A stretch of 7,586 nt of DNA from Bacteroidales bacterium (GTDB lineage: Bacteria; Bacteroidota; Bacteroidia; Bacteroidales; VadinHA17). Shown one piece after another: positions 1 to 6,018 of this stretch. The stretch covers positions 1-7,586 of the forward strand of contig JALOMM010000140.1 in assembly GCA_025455535.1 (NCBI GenBank), written 5' to 3'. A model generated the notes under the pieces. It saw only the letters and a list, made by a program, of their open reading frames with translations, was not told the DNA's origin and did not search any database. How positions within the stretch are numbered: the stretch's first letter is position 1; each line of letters opens with the position of its first letter. Both the position numbers and the translations under genes were made by a program.

Positions 1-296
1 CACACCTTCATCATCCGGCTCAGTGCGACCTGACCCGGTTCAAGCGGGAAATTCTTGCTGTAGGTAATGGTGAATTCATCCTCAGCCAGCTCCGCCATCT
101 TTTTAATCGCAGCCGTGGATGAAAAGCCCGGTGCAGTGATGTAGTCACCCTCAATGTCGCCAATATCAGAGGTTTGCCCTTCGGGAACCACAACGTAAAC
201 TTTGCCTACCACTCCCGATGCTTTCAGGGATGATACGGTTGATGCAAGTGATCCCTGGTCAGTGCCCGGGATGAAGCAGGTTATCTTATTTTTCAT
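1..296 (-). CDS. Family 2-like glycosyltransferase, N-terminal fragment (runs off left edge)
   Basis: The first 98 codons of a gene that continues beyond base 1. The ATG at 296 follows the TAA of the upstream gene by 9 bases, so the two are probably co-transcribed and translationally coupled; no clear Shine-Dalgarno is visible. The product starts MKNKITCFIPG and alternates beta strands (residues about 4-9 and 34-39) with helices, like a nucleotide-sugar-binding fold. The visible part lacks a DxD motif. From memory, Bacteroides family 2 glycosyltransferases begin with a similar region (a CFIP start, a short stretch ending near an S/T-A-x-(M)K motif, then Y-x-K and an ALxRM-like segment) ahead of the canonical catalytic domain; here the counterparts are STAAIKKM, YSKNF and ALSRMMKV. 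The start has no signal peptide, so a cytoplasmic or membrane-surface enzyme is likely. Donor and acceptor cannot be told. Family call moderate; coding status strong. Confidence 0.68.
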   Translation of the reverse strand, partial: MKNKITCFIPGTDQGSLASTVSSLKASGVVGKVYVVVPEGQTSDIGDIEGDYITAPGFSSTAAIKKMAELAEDEFTITYSKNFPLEPGQVALSRMMKV

Positions 297-305
297 ATCT
301 CGTTA

Positions 306-2516
306 TTATTCTGATTGCAAAAAATCAAGTATCTGTCTCATAAGGTCATCCCGCTCATTGTCACGGAGAATTGTTTCAAAAGGAAATCCCAGCACAACCG
401 TTTTTACTTTCCCCCGGTGCATCACTGCAGCAGATGTGTTGTTCTCGAGGTACCGGAATGCAGTATATGAACCCTTGCCGGAGGGCTCAATGGCATCAGG
501 GGCTTCAGCACCGTAGACCGCGCCGCTTTCTCCGGTATTGAATGTATATGACCCGTTGAATGCAGGGAGGGCAATATCAGTAGAGTAAAGTGTGCCACTC
601 CTTACCGCGTGACCTGAGCGTGGCTTGAAATGCAGCAGGGCGCCGGCACGTGAAACAAGTGCAGTGTCTCCTGCCATGGTGAGGTCAGTGCCTGTATATG
701 AACCCGACATAAAGACCGGTACTGATGCTGCAGCAAGTCTCTCCAGGCTGTTAAGAAACGCAGGGGTATATATCTGAAAGTCGGGCCCGATTGAGTCGTA
801 CGCACTGAAGGTGGTCTTCTCCTCTCCGAATATAAGGTCTGCGGCGCAGTATGGCAGGATGTCAAACTCCTCACTGCCGAACACCTCGTCGCTGACAGAA
901 ATGAAAGATCTGCCTGCGGCCATTATTGACCTTCCGTGTATAACAGGATAATCAAAGGTGTTGCCGGTAACTATCATACCGGCAGTGTTGGTATATGATG
1001 CACCCCATCCGGCATTGTCATCGTCGGTCCATGGTGAGGTACGGTGAAAGTCATACTGGTCTCCGGTTGTCTCGAGGCTGAAGTTATAAGCCACTCCCCT
1101 GTCGTTCCACCACTCCACCCCGGCCATCCCGCCCCTGTCAAACCATGCAGGACCTGCAACCCGGTCAAAACCGTTTACTACCAGCACAGTACCCTTTGAT
1201 TCAGGAAGCAGGCCGGCAGCGAGTATCTCCGAGGGGAAGCTCTCTCCCCCGTCGTTTACTGCGGTGACCCTGAAACTGTATATTTTACTGTATTCCGGAA
1301 GCTCGATCTCAGTATATGATTCCGTGACCTCCCTGCCATTGTCAAAGCCTCCGTCACCGGCCCTGGTATAAACCCTGTATGATGATGGCACGGCCGTTGG
1401 TTCAACAGGATCCGGGACAGGACTCCAGCTGAGCCTGACGGTTTTATCCCCGGTGCGGGTGATGGCCATATGCGACACCGGCAGTGGCTGAACGATATAT
1501 TCCCGCCCTGAGTTGAATGCCAGGTACCTGAGGATCCCTTTGTACACTGCGCGGCTGACATGGAACCTGAACCTCGGGTCCAGTCCGTAACGCTGGTCAG
1601 CGAGGTTCTGGTGCGACAGAAGCTCAAGAAGCATCGCGGGGACATTTGGCTTGCGTGCCTCGTAGTACGATCTGTCCCACAGACCACGGCGTGTCCAGTC
1701 GGGGTTGAACAGCACCGATATGTCATCAACTATCTGCGTCTGTACAATATCAGTCAGATCACGGCTGGCAAGGCGGCTGACACCGTCCGGAAACTTTCCT
1801 TCACCGGCAGCAGTGGAGTAAATGCCGAGTGTACCTATTATAGAGTCATCAGGGGTTATTCCCGCATCAGTGTGGAAGGCAAGAGAGAGGTCAACGGGCA
1901 GCCCGAGTCCCTCAGTCCCGCTCTTGCCTGCAGTGCCGGTGAGGTAGTTAACCCATTCGGCACGTGACATATAGTCATCATTGTAGTCATTCTTCTCACG
2001 GTTGAGGCTGTAAACCAGCGTGTCAGGCATCCCTGCATACTGAAGCCAGTAACGGGCTCCCTCAAGAAACCTGGGTTTGCCGCTTACTTTCCATCTGTAA
2101 ATGATGCTGTCTGAAGATGCTGCCTGTGCGGCACCTGCCTCGCCGGCATTGAGAGACCACTGGTTGGGGATGACTGAAGATGAGGGCCGGCGTGCTACAT
2201 TACCCATCCCTCCACCAAACCTGACTGCATCAAGAGAGGTAAAGCCCGTGCCGTCACCTGAGACAGTAACTGATCCTGCAGCAACACTTTTCCCGCTGTT
2301 GAAGAGGAAGGTGCCGAGATAGAGCCATGTGCCGCCTCCCAGTGACTGATCAACAATGAAGTCAGTACTTCCGCCGGCATGGTTGACCCTGTATCTTACA
2401 CCCGCAGAATTGTCACTACGCCGTGGATAGGAAATATGAACAGCATAGTATCCATTGGCGGGGATGTCAGGTATATAGTCGGCATAGCCCTCGGAGATTC
2501 TCAGTGAAGTGCCCAT
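306..2516 (-). CDS. Golvesin/'xanthan lyase'-type secreted protein, C-terminal part (frame-shifted from its N-terminal half)
   Basis: 736 codons from an ATG that overlaps the stop of the upstream frame (TGATG). Residues about 15-105 form a golvesin/Xly CBD-like beta domain (DIPANGYYAVHISY, GGGTWLYLGTF, DAVRFGGG). Residues about 145-340 resemble the second part of an Amidase_3-like zinc hydrolase: FHTDAG (His215) corresponds to the usual SIHxNA ligand segment and MLLELLSHQN (Glu298) to the catalytic-Glu region. Residues about 343-437 are a fibronectin type III domain, and 441-736 an alpha/beta C-terminal domain starting VLVVNGFDR. Bacteroidota homologues are, as I recall them, single chains of roughly 950-1000 residues carrying all these parts. 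The combined length here (254+736) fits that. Starting at this ATG the product would have no signal peptide. 'Xanthan lyase' is an inherited annotation name; nothing here shows xanthan cleavage, and peptidoglycan or another wall glycan is as plausible. It precedes the glycosyltransferase by 9 bases. Confidence 0.85.
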   Translation of the reverse strand: MGTSLRISEGYADYIPDIPANGYYAVHISYPRRSDNSAGVRYRVNHAGGSTDFIVDQSLGGGTWLYLGTFLFNSGKSVAAGSVTVSGDGTGFTSLDAVRFGGGMGNVARRPSSSVIPNQWSLNAGEAGAAQAASSDSIIYRWKVSGKPRFLEGARYWLQYAGMPDTLVYSLNREKNDYNDDYMSRAEWVNYLTGTAGKSGTEGLGLPVDLSLAFHTDAGITPDDSIIGTLGIYSTAAGEGKFPDGVSRLASRDLTDIVQTQIVDDISVLFNPDWTRRGLWDRSYYEARKPNVPAMLLELLSHQNLADQRYGLDPRFRFHVSRAVYKGILRYLAFNSGREYIVQPLPVSHMAITRTGDKTVRLSWSPVPDPVEPTAVPSSYRVYTRAGDGGFDNGREVTESYTEIELPEYSKIYSFRVTAVNDGGESFPSEILAAGLLPESKGTVLVVNGFDRVAGPAWFDRGGMAGVEWWNDRGVAYNFSLETTGDQYDFHRTSPWTDDDNAGWGASYTNTAGMIVTGNTFDYPVIHGRSIMAAGRSFISVSDEVFGSEEFDILPYCAADLIFGEEKTTFSAYDSIGPDFQIYTPAFLNSLERLAAASVPVFMSGSYTGTDLTMAGDTALVSRAGALLHFKPRSGHAVRSGTLYSTDIALPAFNGSYTFNTGESGAVYGAEAPDAIEPSGKGSYTAFRYLENNTSAAVMHRGKVKTVVLGFPFETILRDNERDDLMRQILDFLQSE

Positions 2517-2546
2517 CAGGCGCCTGCCGGTTCGGCTCCATTGTCA
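2511..2546 (-). other. Frame-break / stop-restart junction (TGATG)
   Basis: The upstream frame ends at TGA (2518-2516), whose last two bases and preceding T overlap the downstream ATG (2516-2514) as TGATG. The downstream frame is open back only to a stop at 2546-2544, so any switch between frames must occur in these 36 bases. Moving from the first frame to the second needs a net -1 shift in reading. I see no classical X-XXY-YYZ slippery heptamer. An AGG about 9 bases before the ATG could assist re-initiation. Since neighbouring domains match one continuous protein in relatives, a base-level deletion, a sequencing error, or stop-restart coupling are the main options. Confidence 0.7.
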
Positions 2547-3280
2547 ACATGTATGACAAATTCAGATTCACCCGTGGAAACATCATTGTCAACAATAATT
2601 TCATTCAACTGAACATCTCTTTCACGGGGAAGGAAGACAGTAGCTCCCGCATTCTCAAGCATGGGGGTCAGGTAAGGTATCACATAGGCCATGACAGAAA
2701 TATCCTCCACGGTGCCGAATAGCTTGGCACGCTGATACTCCCAGCGGTCGAGGGTCATATCAAAATAGTACCCGTGGCTGTGCCAAAGCGCTATATATTT
2801 ATCATTCAGCCCTTTAACAGGATGAACGCCATCAACCCTCTTAATAAGAACCGGCCTCACCGTTTTTTCTGAAACAATTCGTGCTGAATCATAGGGGATA
2901 ACACTTCGAAAATAATTGGGGATCAGCTGGTCAGGAGTAAACCCGTTTGTGTACATGGTTATCCTGTAATCCCTGAATTTCCTTCCAAGAGATTCCCTGA
3001 CTGAACTTTCAAGCAGGCTTAAGTTTCCTTCCCTTATCGGATTATGCGACAGGGCAACCGGAAAATAAATGCTGATCTGCCGTGTCTGCCCGTTAACTTT
3101 CAGGGAATCAATCCTGAGGTCCGGAGGGTAATGCCATTCTGTTACCGGGTTTGTCCACTTTGCCAGTCGCGACCGGGCAGCCTTTTCAGCTTTGCTGCCC
3201 GCCTGCCCGTACGCTGTCACACTGCTGAACAGTAGCATTAAAGAGAGGACAAGAGCAGTCAGGGTAGAGCTTGTACGCAT
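2516..3280 (-). CDS. Golvesin/'xanthan lyase'-type secreted protein, N-terminal part (truncated by frame break)
   Basis: 254 codons from the ATG at 3280 to a TGA at 2516-2518. I chose this start because residues 1-26 make a typical signal peptide (MRTSS, a hydrophobic core, then AYGQA). An in-frame TTG at 3319 would add 13 residues before the signal and would lie inside the likely promoter box. After export the protein continues with a domain of about 130 residues of unknown role, then the first part of an Amidase_3-like fold: IALWHSHG (His167/His169) and TVED (Glu192) sit where that family places its first zinc ligands, followed by MLENAGATVFLPRERD. The fold is cut off after VDNDVSTGESE, about 20 residues before the stop. 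The missing remainder is in the next frame downstream. The gene is divergent from the kinase-murQ cluster. Coding status is strong; the function of the half protein alone is doubtful. Confidence 0.85.
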   Translation of the reverse strand: MRTSSTLTALVLSLMLLFSSVTAYGQAGSKAEKAARSRLAKWTNPVTEWHYPPDLRIDSLKVNGQTRQISIYFPVALSHNPIREGNLSLLESSVRESLGRKFRDYRITMYTNGFTPDQLIPNYFRSVIPYDSARIVSEKTVRPVLIKRVDGVHPVKGLNDKYIALWHSHGYYFDMTLDRWEYQRAKLFGTVEDISVMAYVIPYLTPMLENAGATVFLPRERDVQLNEIIVDNDVSTGESEFVIHVDNGAEPAGA

Positions 3281-3316
3281 TTCGGGAAAGTTTCGTTGAA
3301 TATAGATAATATGATC

Positions 3317-3324
3317 CAAAAATA
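3317..3324 (-). promoter_or_regulatory. Candidate Bacteroidota -7 box for the secreted-protein gene
   Basis: Read on the minus strand this is TATTTTTG, a full match to the TAnnTTTG -7 element of Bacteroidota sigma-70-type promoters. It would put transcription start near 3310, giving a leader of about 30 bases before the ATG at 3280. The expected -33 TTTG at the right spacing is not evident; a TTTTTG lies about 31 bases upstream, which is too far. The match in an AT-rich region could be chance. Confidence 0.35.
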
Positions 3325-3341
3325 AAAAGTTTTTTAAAATA

Positions 3342-3357
3342 TGTCATACATCTGACA
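3342..3357. repeat. Inverted repeat TGTCA-N6-TGACA (possible operator)
   Basis: Perfect 5-bp arms with a 6-base spacer, located 18 bases upstream of the minus-strand -7 box, where a bound regulator could interfere with the -33 region. The same pentamer pair recurs with a 13-base spacer at 5970-5992. Arms are short, so chance is a real possibility. Confidence 0.3.
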
Positions 3358-3387
3358 AAAATCCATCAATTTACGATCTTAATTATG

Positions 3388-3395
3388 TACATTTG
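3388..3395 (+). promoter_or_regulatory. Candidate Bacteroidota -7 box for the kinase-murQ cluster
   Basis: TACATTTG fits the TAnnTTTG -7 consensus exactly. Transcription would begin near 3402, leaving a leader of about 77 bases that includes the inverted repeat at 3423-3439. No convincing -33 TTTG lies 19-23 bases upstream. An alternative, CATATTTG at 3441-3448, has one mismatch and would give a leader of about 24 bases. Confidence 0.33.
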
Positions 3396-3422
3396 TTATG
3401 AGGCGTAAGATAAACTGAATAC

Positions 3423-3439
3423 CTGTAAAGTACTTACAG
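3423..3439. repeat. Inverted repeat CTGTAA-N5-TTACAG (possible operator)
   Basis: Perfect 6-bp arms around a 5-base spacer, 39 bases before the kinase start codon and downstream of the plus-strand -7 candidate at 3388. The 17-base total and the position fit a repressor site for the plus-strand cluster. As RNA it could also form a weak hairpin in the leader. It has no direct sequence identity to the repeats before gntR. Confidence 0.4.
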
Positions 3440-3478
3440 CCATATTTGCTTGAATTACAATAATATAATTACTTGCAG

Positions 3479-4333
3479 ATGTCAATAATACTTATTGCTG
3501 ACAGTGGTTCCACAAAGACCGAATGGAGAGCAGTAAAGGAGGGTGTCCCGTGGAAGTCATATGTCTCATCGGGGCTGAATCCTTTCTTTGTGACGGTCGA
3601 GGAGATTGTCAGAACCCTGCGCAAGGAAATGCCGGAGATGGAAGGATTGTCTGTGGACAGGATATGGTTTTATTGCACGGGTGTAAGCAATGCTGCAAAA
3701 GCGGAGATGGTCAGAAAGGCACTGTCAGATTTCTTCGGCGGCGGAGAGCTGGTAATCGGCAGTGACCTGCTGGGAGCTGCCAGGTCTCTGTGCATGAACG
3801 AGCCAGGGATAGCATGCATTATCGGGACAGGATCAAACTCATGCTACTATGACGGCAAAAACATCGCATCAAATGTCTCTCCGCTCGGATATATCCTGGG
3901 TGACGAAGGAGGGGGCGCCGTTCTTGGCAGAAAGCTACTTACCGGCGTTTTGAAGAGGCAACTGCCAGAGGTTATTATACAAAACTTTTTCACTGCATAC
4001 CCTTTCACCCCTTCAGAGATACTTGACAACGTCTACAACATGCCCTTTCCGAACAGGTTCCTGGGCCAGTTCACCCGGTTTATCAGTGACAATATTCATG
4101 AGCCGGAGCTGCAGGAGATGGTAACGTCAAGTCTTGACGAGTTCTTTATCAGAAACGTGCTCCAATATCCTGAGGCGAAGCACTTGCCGGTCCATTTTAC
4201 CGGCGGCGTCGCCTATCATTTCAAGCCATTTATTGAAGGTCTGCTTGTCAGGCACAGCCTGCGGCCGGGTCTTTTTACACTGGCACCTATTGAAAACCTG
4301 GTGCAGTATCACATCAATAATCTATACGCGTGA
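3479..4333 (+). CDS. murK: BadF/BadG-family amino-sugar kinase (probable MurNAc/GlcNAc kinase)
   Basis: 284 residues, cytoplasmic. The ATG at 3479 is preferred over the TTG at 3473 because the first strand and ATP loop follow directly. ASKHA-fold motifs appear in order: phosphate-1 loop ADSGSTKTEW (7-16), the segment SDLLGAAR with probable catalytic Asp96, phosphate-2 loop IIGTGSNS (114-121), GYILGDEGGGAVLG (137-150) and the adenosine-side HFTGGVAYHF (239-248). Length fits the BadF/BadG/BcrA family, which includes N-acetylglucosamine kinases and the MurK kinases characterised in Clostridium acetobutylicum and, as I recall, Tannerella forsythia. Its stop lies 4 bases before murQ, so the predicted reaction is ATP-dependent 6-phosphorylation of MurNAc (possibly also GlcNAc) to feed MurQ. 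Substrate choice is inferred from context. Translation start lacks a strong Shine-Dalgarno, as is normal in Bacteroidota. The gene symbol is provisional. Confidence 0.88.
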   Translation: MSIILIADSGSTKTEWRAVKEGVPWKSYVSSGLNPFFVTVEEIVRTLRKEMPEMEGLSVDRIWFYCTGVSNAAKAEMVRKALSDFFGGGELVIGSDLLGAARSLCMNEPGIACIIGTGSNSCYYDGKNIASNVSPLGYILGDEGGGAVLGRKLLTGVLKRQLPEVIIQNFFTAYPFTPSEILDNVYNMPFPNRFLGQFTRFISDNIHEPELQEMVTSSLDEFFIRNVLQYPEAKHLPVHFTGGVAYHFKPFIEGLLVRHSLRPGLFTLAPIENLVQYHINNLYA

Positions 4334-4337
4334 AATC

Positions 4338-5180
4338 ATGGGCAAACAGACTGAGATAAAGAATAAGGTCAGCATCACCGAGTCACCGTCGAACTTTGAG
4401 AACCTCGACAAGATGTCGGTATCAGAGTTGCTGACCAGCATCAATGAGGAAGATTCAAAGGTACACCTTGCCGTCGCGAAGGCACTGCCGCAGATCGAGA
4501 CACTGATAAACCACGTACTTGTCAGAATGAAGAAGGGGGGAAGGCTCTTTTACCTTGGGGCAGGCACAAGCGGCAGGCTCGGGGTGCTTGATGCATCCGA
4601 GATACCTCCAAGCTTCGGTGTGCCTGACACATATGTGATTGGTCTGATAGCAGGCGGTGAGACGGCGCTCCGCAAAGCTGTTGAAGCGGCTGAAGATGAC
4701 CCTAACAAGGCATGGAAAGAACTGGAGATATTCAATATCAACACCAAAGACTCGGTTATAGGTATTGCTGCATCAGGGACAACCCCCTATGTCATCGGAG
4801 GTATTCAGAAGGCGCGCGAAAACGGCTTACTTACCGGATGTATCACTTGCAACCCTGACAGTAATGTGGCAGAAGTAGCACAGTATCCCATTATCGTGGT
4901 TGTGGGGCCTGAATTCGTAACGGGGAGTACGAGGATGAAGGCAGGAACTGCACAGAAAATGGTTCTCAATATGATAACCACAACCCTGATGATAAAACTC
5001 GGCAGGGTTAAGGGAAACAAGATGATCAATATGCGACCAACAAACAAAAAGCTGATTGAACGCGGTACGAGAATGATTGTTGAGGAGCTCGACATCCAGA
5101 GAGAAGCTGCAAGGATACTTCTCATGCAGCACGGGTCGGTCAAAAAGGCACTTGAGTTTTACAGGGAGCACTACCAGTAA
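4338..5180 (+). CDS. murQ: N-acetylmuramic acid 6-phosphate etherase MurQ
   Basis: 280 residues, a normal length for MurQ, a cytoplasmic SIS-domain lyase that converts MurNAc-6-phosphate to GlcNAc-6-phosphate and D-lactate. The ATG at 4338 lies 4 bases after the kinase stop; the frame is open further upstream, but homologous sequence begins here (ITESPSNFENLDKMS). Motifs: LGAGTSGRLGVLDASE (73-88), AAEDDP (117-122), GIAASGTTPYVIGG (142-155), CNPDS (171-175) and the family signature GPEFVTGSTRMKAGTAQK (190-207). Glu88 and Glu119 are 31 residues apart, matching the spacing of the catalytic Glu83/Glu114 pair of the E. coli enzyme. A C-terminal helical tail follows. All key residues are intact. 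Close coupling to the kinase argues for a shared transcript and pathway. Confidence 0.97.
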   Translation: MGKQTEIKNKVSITESPSNFENLDKMSVSELLTSINEEDSKVHLAVAKALPQIETLINHVLVRMKKGGRLFYLGAGTSGRLGVLDASEIPPSFGVPDTYVIGLIAGGETALRKAVEAAEDDPNKAWKELEIFNINTKDSVIGIAASGTTPYVIGGIQKARENGLLTGCITCNPDSNVAEVAQYPIIVVVGPEFVTGSTRMKAGTAQKMVLNMITTTLMIKLGRVKGNKMINMRPTNKKLIERGTRMIVEELDIQREAARILLMQHGSVKKALEFYREHYQ

Positions 5181-5196
5181 TTTTCCTCAAAAATAA

Positions 5197-5224
5197 AACC
5201 AGATGGTTCTGACCTATTCTAACC
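5197..5224. promoter_or_regulatory. Candidate operator cluster upstream of gntR (AACC-N4-GGTT and repeats)
   Basis: Between murQ and gntR four related half-sites are packed: AACC (5197-5200), GGTT (5205-5208), GACC (5211-5214) and AACC (5221-5224). The first two make the perfect inverted repeat AACC-AGAT-GGTT; the second and third make GGT-N4-ACC. TTCTGACC and TTCTAACC also form a 10-base-period direct repeat. FadR-type GntR regulators commonly bind TGGT/ACCA-like half-sites, so an autoregulatory operator is reasonable. It ends 9 bases before the gntR ATG. Confidence 0.45.
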
Positions 5225-5233
5225 TTTATTAAA

Positions 5234-5956
5234 ATGAATGATATTTTCAGTAAGATCGGCTCCGGACTTACGCTCAGTCAGAAGATTGAAAGAAGGATCG
5301 AGGAAGCTATCAGGCAGAAAAAGCTTCTCCCCGGATCAAAACTGCCAACTGAAAAAGAGCTGTGCGCCCAGTTCGCCGTAAGCCGTACCGCTCTTCGAGA
5401 GGCACTGCGACGGCTCAGCGCGCGAGGCCTCATCGACATACGAAAAGGGAGCGGGATGTATGTCACGGAGCTGAAGATAGAAGACGCGATTAACTCCCTC
5501 CATCTCTTCTACGACCTGAGGTTCAATTCAGACCTTATACTGCAGATAATTGAAGTAAGGCGTCTGTTTGAACCTGAGGTGGCAAGGCTTGCAGCACGCA
5601 ACAGGAGTGACGAAGACATACGAACCCTGCAGAAGAACCAGCATGAACTGGAAAAATGCAATCCTGACAATACCCAGCTTGAGGTCGACCTGATAAACAG
5701 GTTTCACATGAATCTCTCCAAGGCGACAGGCAACCCCATCGTTATCATAAGCCTTGAGCCGGTGTATTCACTTCTTCCCCGTATGAGAAACCTCATATAC
5801 GGCAATATAGAGGGTGAAAAGGAATACACCATGAAATATCAGAAGGAACTGATTGATGCACTGAAAGAAAAAGACAGTGAAAAAGCCTATGAGATTTCGG
5901 TTACGTTGCTTGAACGCAATATGGAGATATACAACAAGTATTTCAAAACCAGCTGA
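5234..5956 (+). CDS. GntR-family transcriptional regulator, FadR/FCD subfamily
   Basis: 240 residues. An N-terminal winged helix-turn-helix spans about 11-79: PGSKLPTEKELCAQFAVSRT then ALREALRRLSARGLIDIRKGSG is the standard GntR pattern. An all-helical FCD-like effector domain spans about 100-235 (EVRRLFEPEVARLAA, then NRFHMNLSKATGNP). The FCD metal site is largely missing: relative to the usual DxxFH, the Asp position is Ile154 and only His158 remains; the usual EH before an AI/L segment aligns to Tyr202-Gln203; and there is no histidine anywhere after residue 158. The ligand is thus probably bound without metal. It follows murQ by 53 bases containing candidate operator half-sites, and precedes the serine hydrolase by 62 bases. 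It likely controls this cluster in response to an amino-sugar phosphate; that ligand is inference. Confidence 0.92.
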   Translation: MNDIFSKIGSGLTLSQKIERRIEEAIRQKKLLPGSKLPTEKELCAQFAVSRTALREALRRLSARGLIDIRKGSGMYVTELKIEDAINSLHLFYDLRFNSDLILQIIEVRRLFEPEVARLAARNRSDEDIRTLQKNQHELEKCNPDNTQLEVDLINRFHMNLSKATGNPIVIISLEPVYSLLPRMRNLIYGNIEGEKEYTMKYQKELIDALKEKDSEKAYEISVTLLERNMEIYNKYFKTS

Positions 5957-5969
5957 CAGGCAATCACCG

Positions 5970-5992
5970 TGTCAACAAGGTTATAGATGACA
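5970..5992. repeat. Spaced inverted repeat TGTCA-N13-TGACA
   Basis: The same pentamer pair as at 3342-3357, here with a 13-base spacer, in the 62-base gap between gntR and the serine hydrolase gene. It could be a second binding site for a shared regulator or a coincidence of short arms. Nothing else was recognised in that gap apart from an A/G-rich stretch (AAAGAGAG, 5 to 12) just before the hydrolase start. Confidence 0.2.
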
Positions 5993-6018
5993 TCGGGGCC
6001 ATTAAAAGAGAGCCGGAC

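Larger units (their letters stand above)
3281..3478. promoter_or_regulatory. Divergent intergenic regulatory region
   Basis: A 198-bp AT-rich stretch between two divergent start codons (3280 on minus, 3479 on plus). It must hold the promoters for both the secreted-protein/glycosyltransferase pair and the kinase-murQ cluster. It contains one TAnnTTTG box on each strand and two short inverted repeats (3342-3357 and 3423-3439), listed separately. No open reading frame, RNA gene or riboswitch-like fold was recognised in it. Confidence 0.7.

Noticed and set aside
1560..1967. Plus-strand open frame of 135 codons inside the secreted protein gene
   Set aside because: It lies opposite a gene with clear domain similarity and has no recognisable domain; it is a shadow frame, as are the other opposite-strand frames in 306-3280.
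2516..2546. Programmed -1 ribosomal frameshift site
   Set aside because: No slippery heptamer and no obvious downstream stem or pseudoknot were seen in the 36-base overlap; kept only as an untested alternative within the frame-break finding.
3281..3319. Extended start (TTG at 3319) for the secreted protein
   Set aside because: It would place 13 residues before a good signal peptide and would overlap the TATTTTTG promoter box; the ATG at 3280 is better on both counts.
3453..3472. AATTAC direct repeat just before the kinase start
   Set aside because: Two 6-base copies in very AT-rich DNA are expected by chance.
4134..4337. Upstream extension of the murQ frame by 68 codons
   Set aside because: This part overlaps the kinase gene in another frame, has no MurQ similarity, and the ATG at 4338 gives the normal family length.
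4805..5171. Two minus-strand open frames of about 110 codons opposite murQ
   Set aside because: They are antisense to a fully conserved enzyme, have no recognisable features, and share the same interval in two frames.
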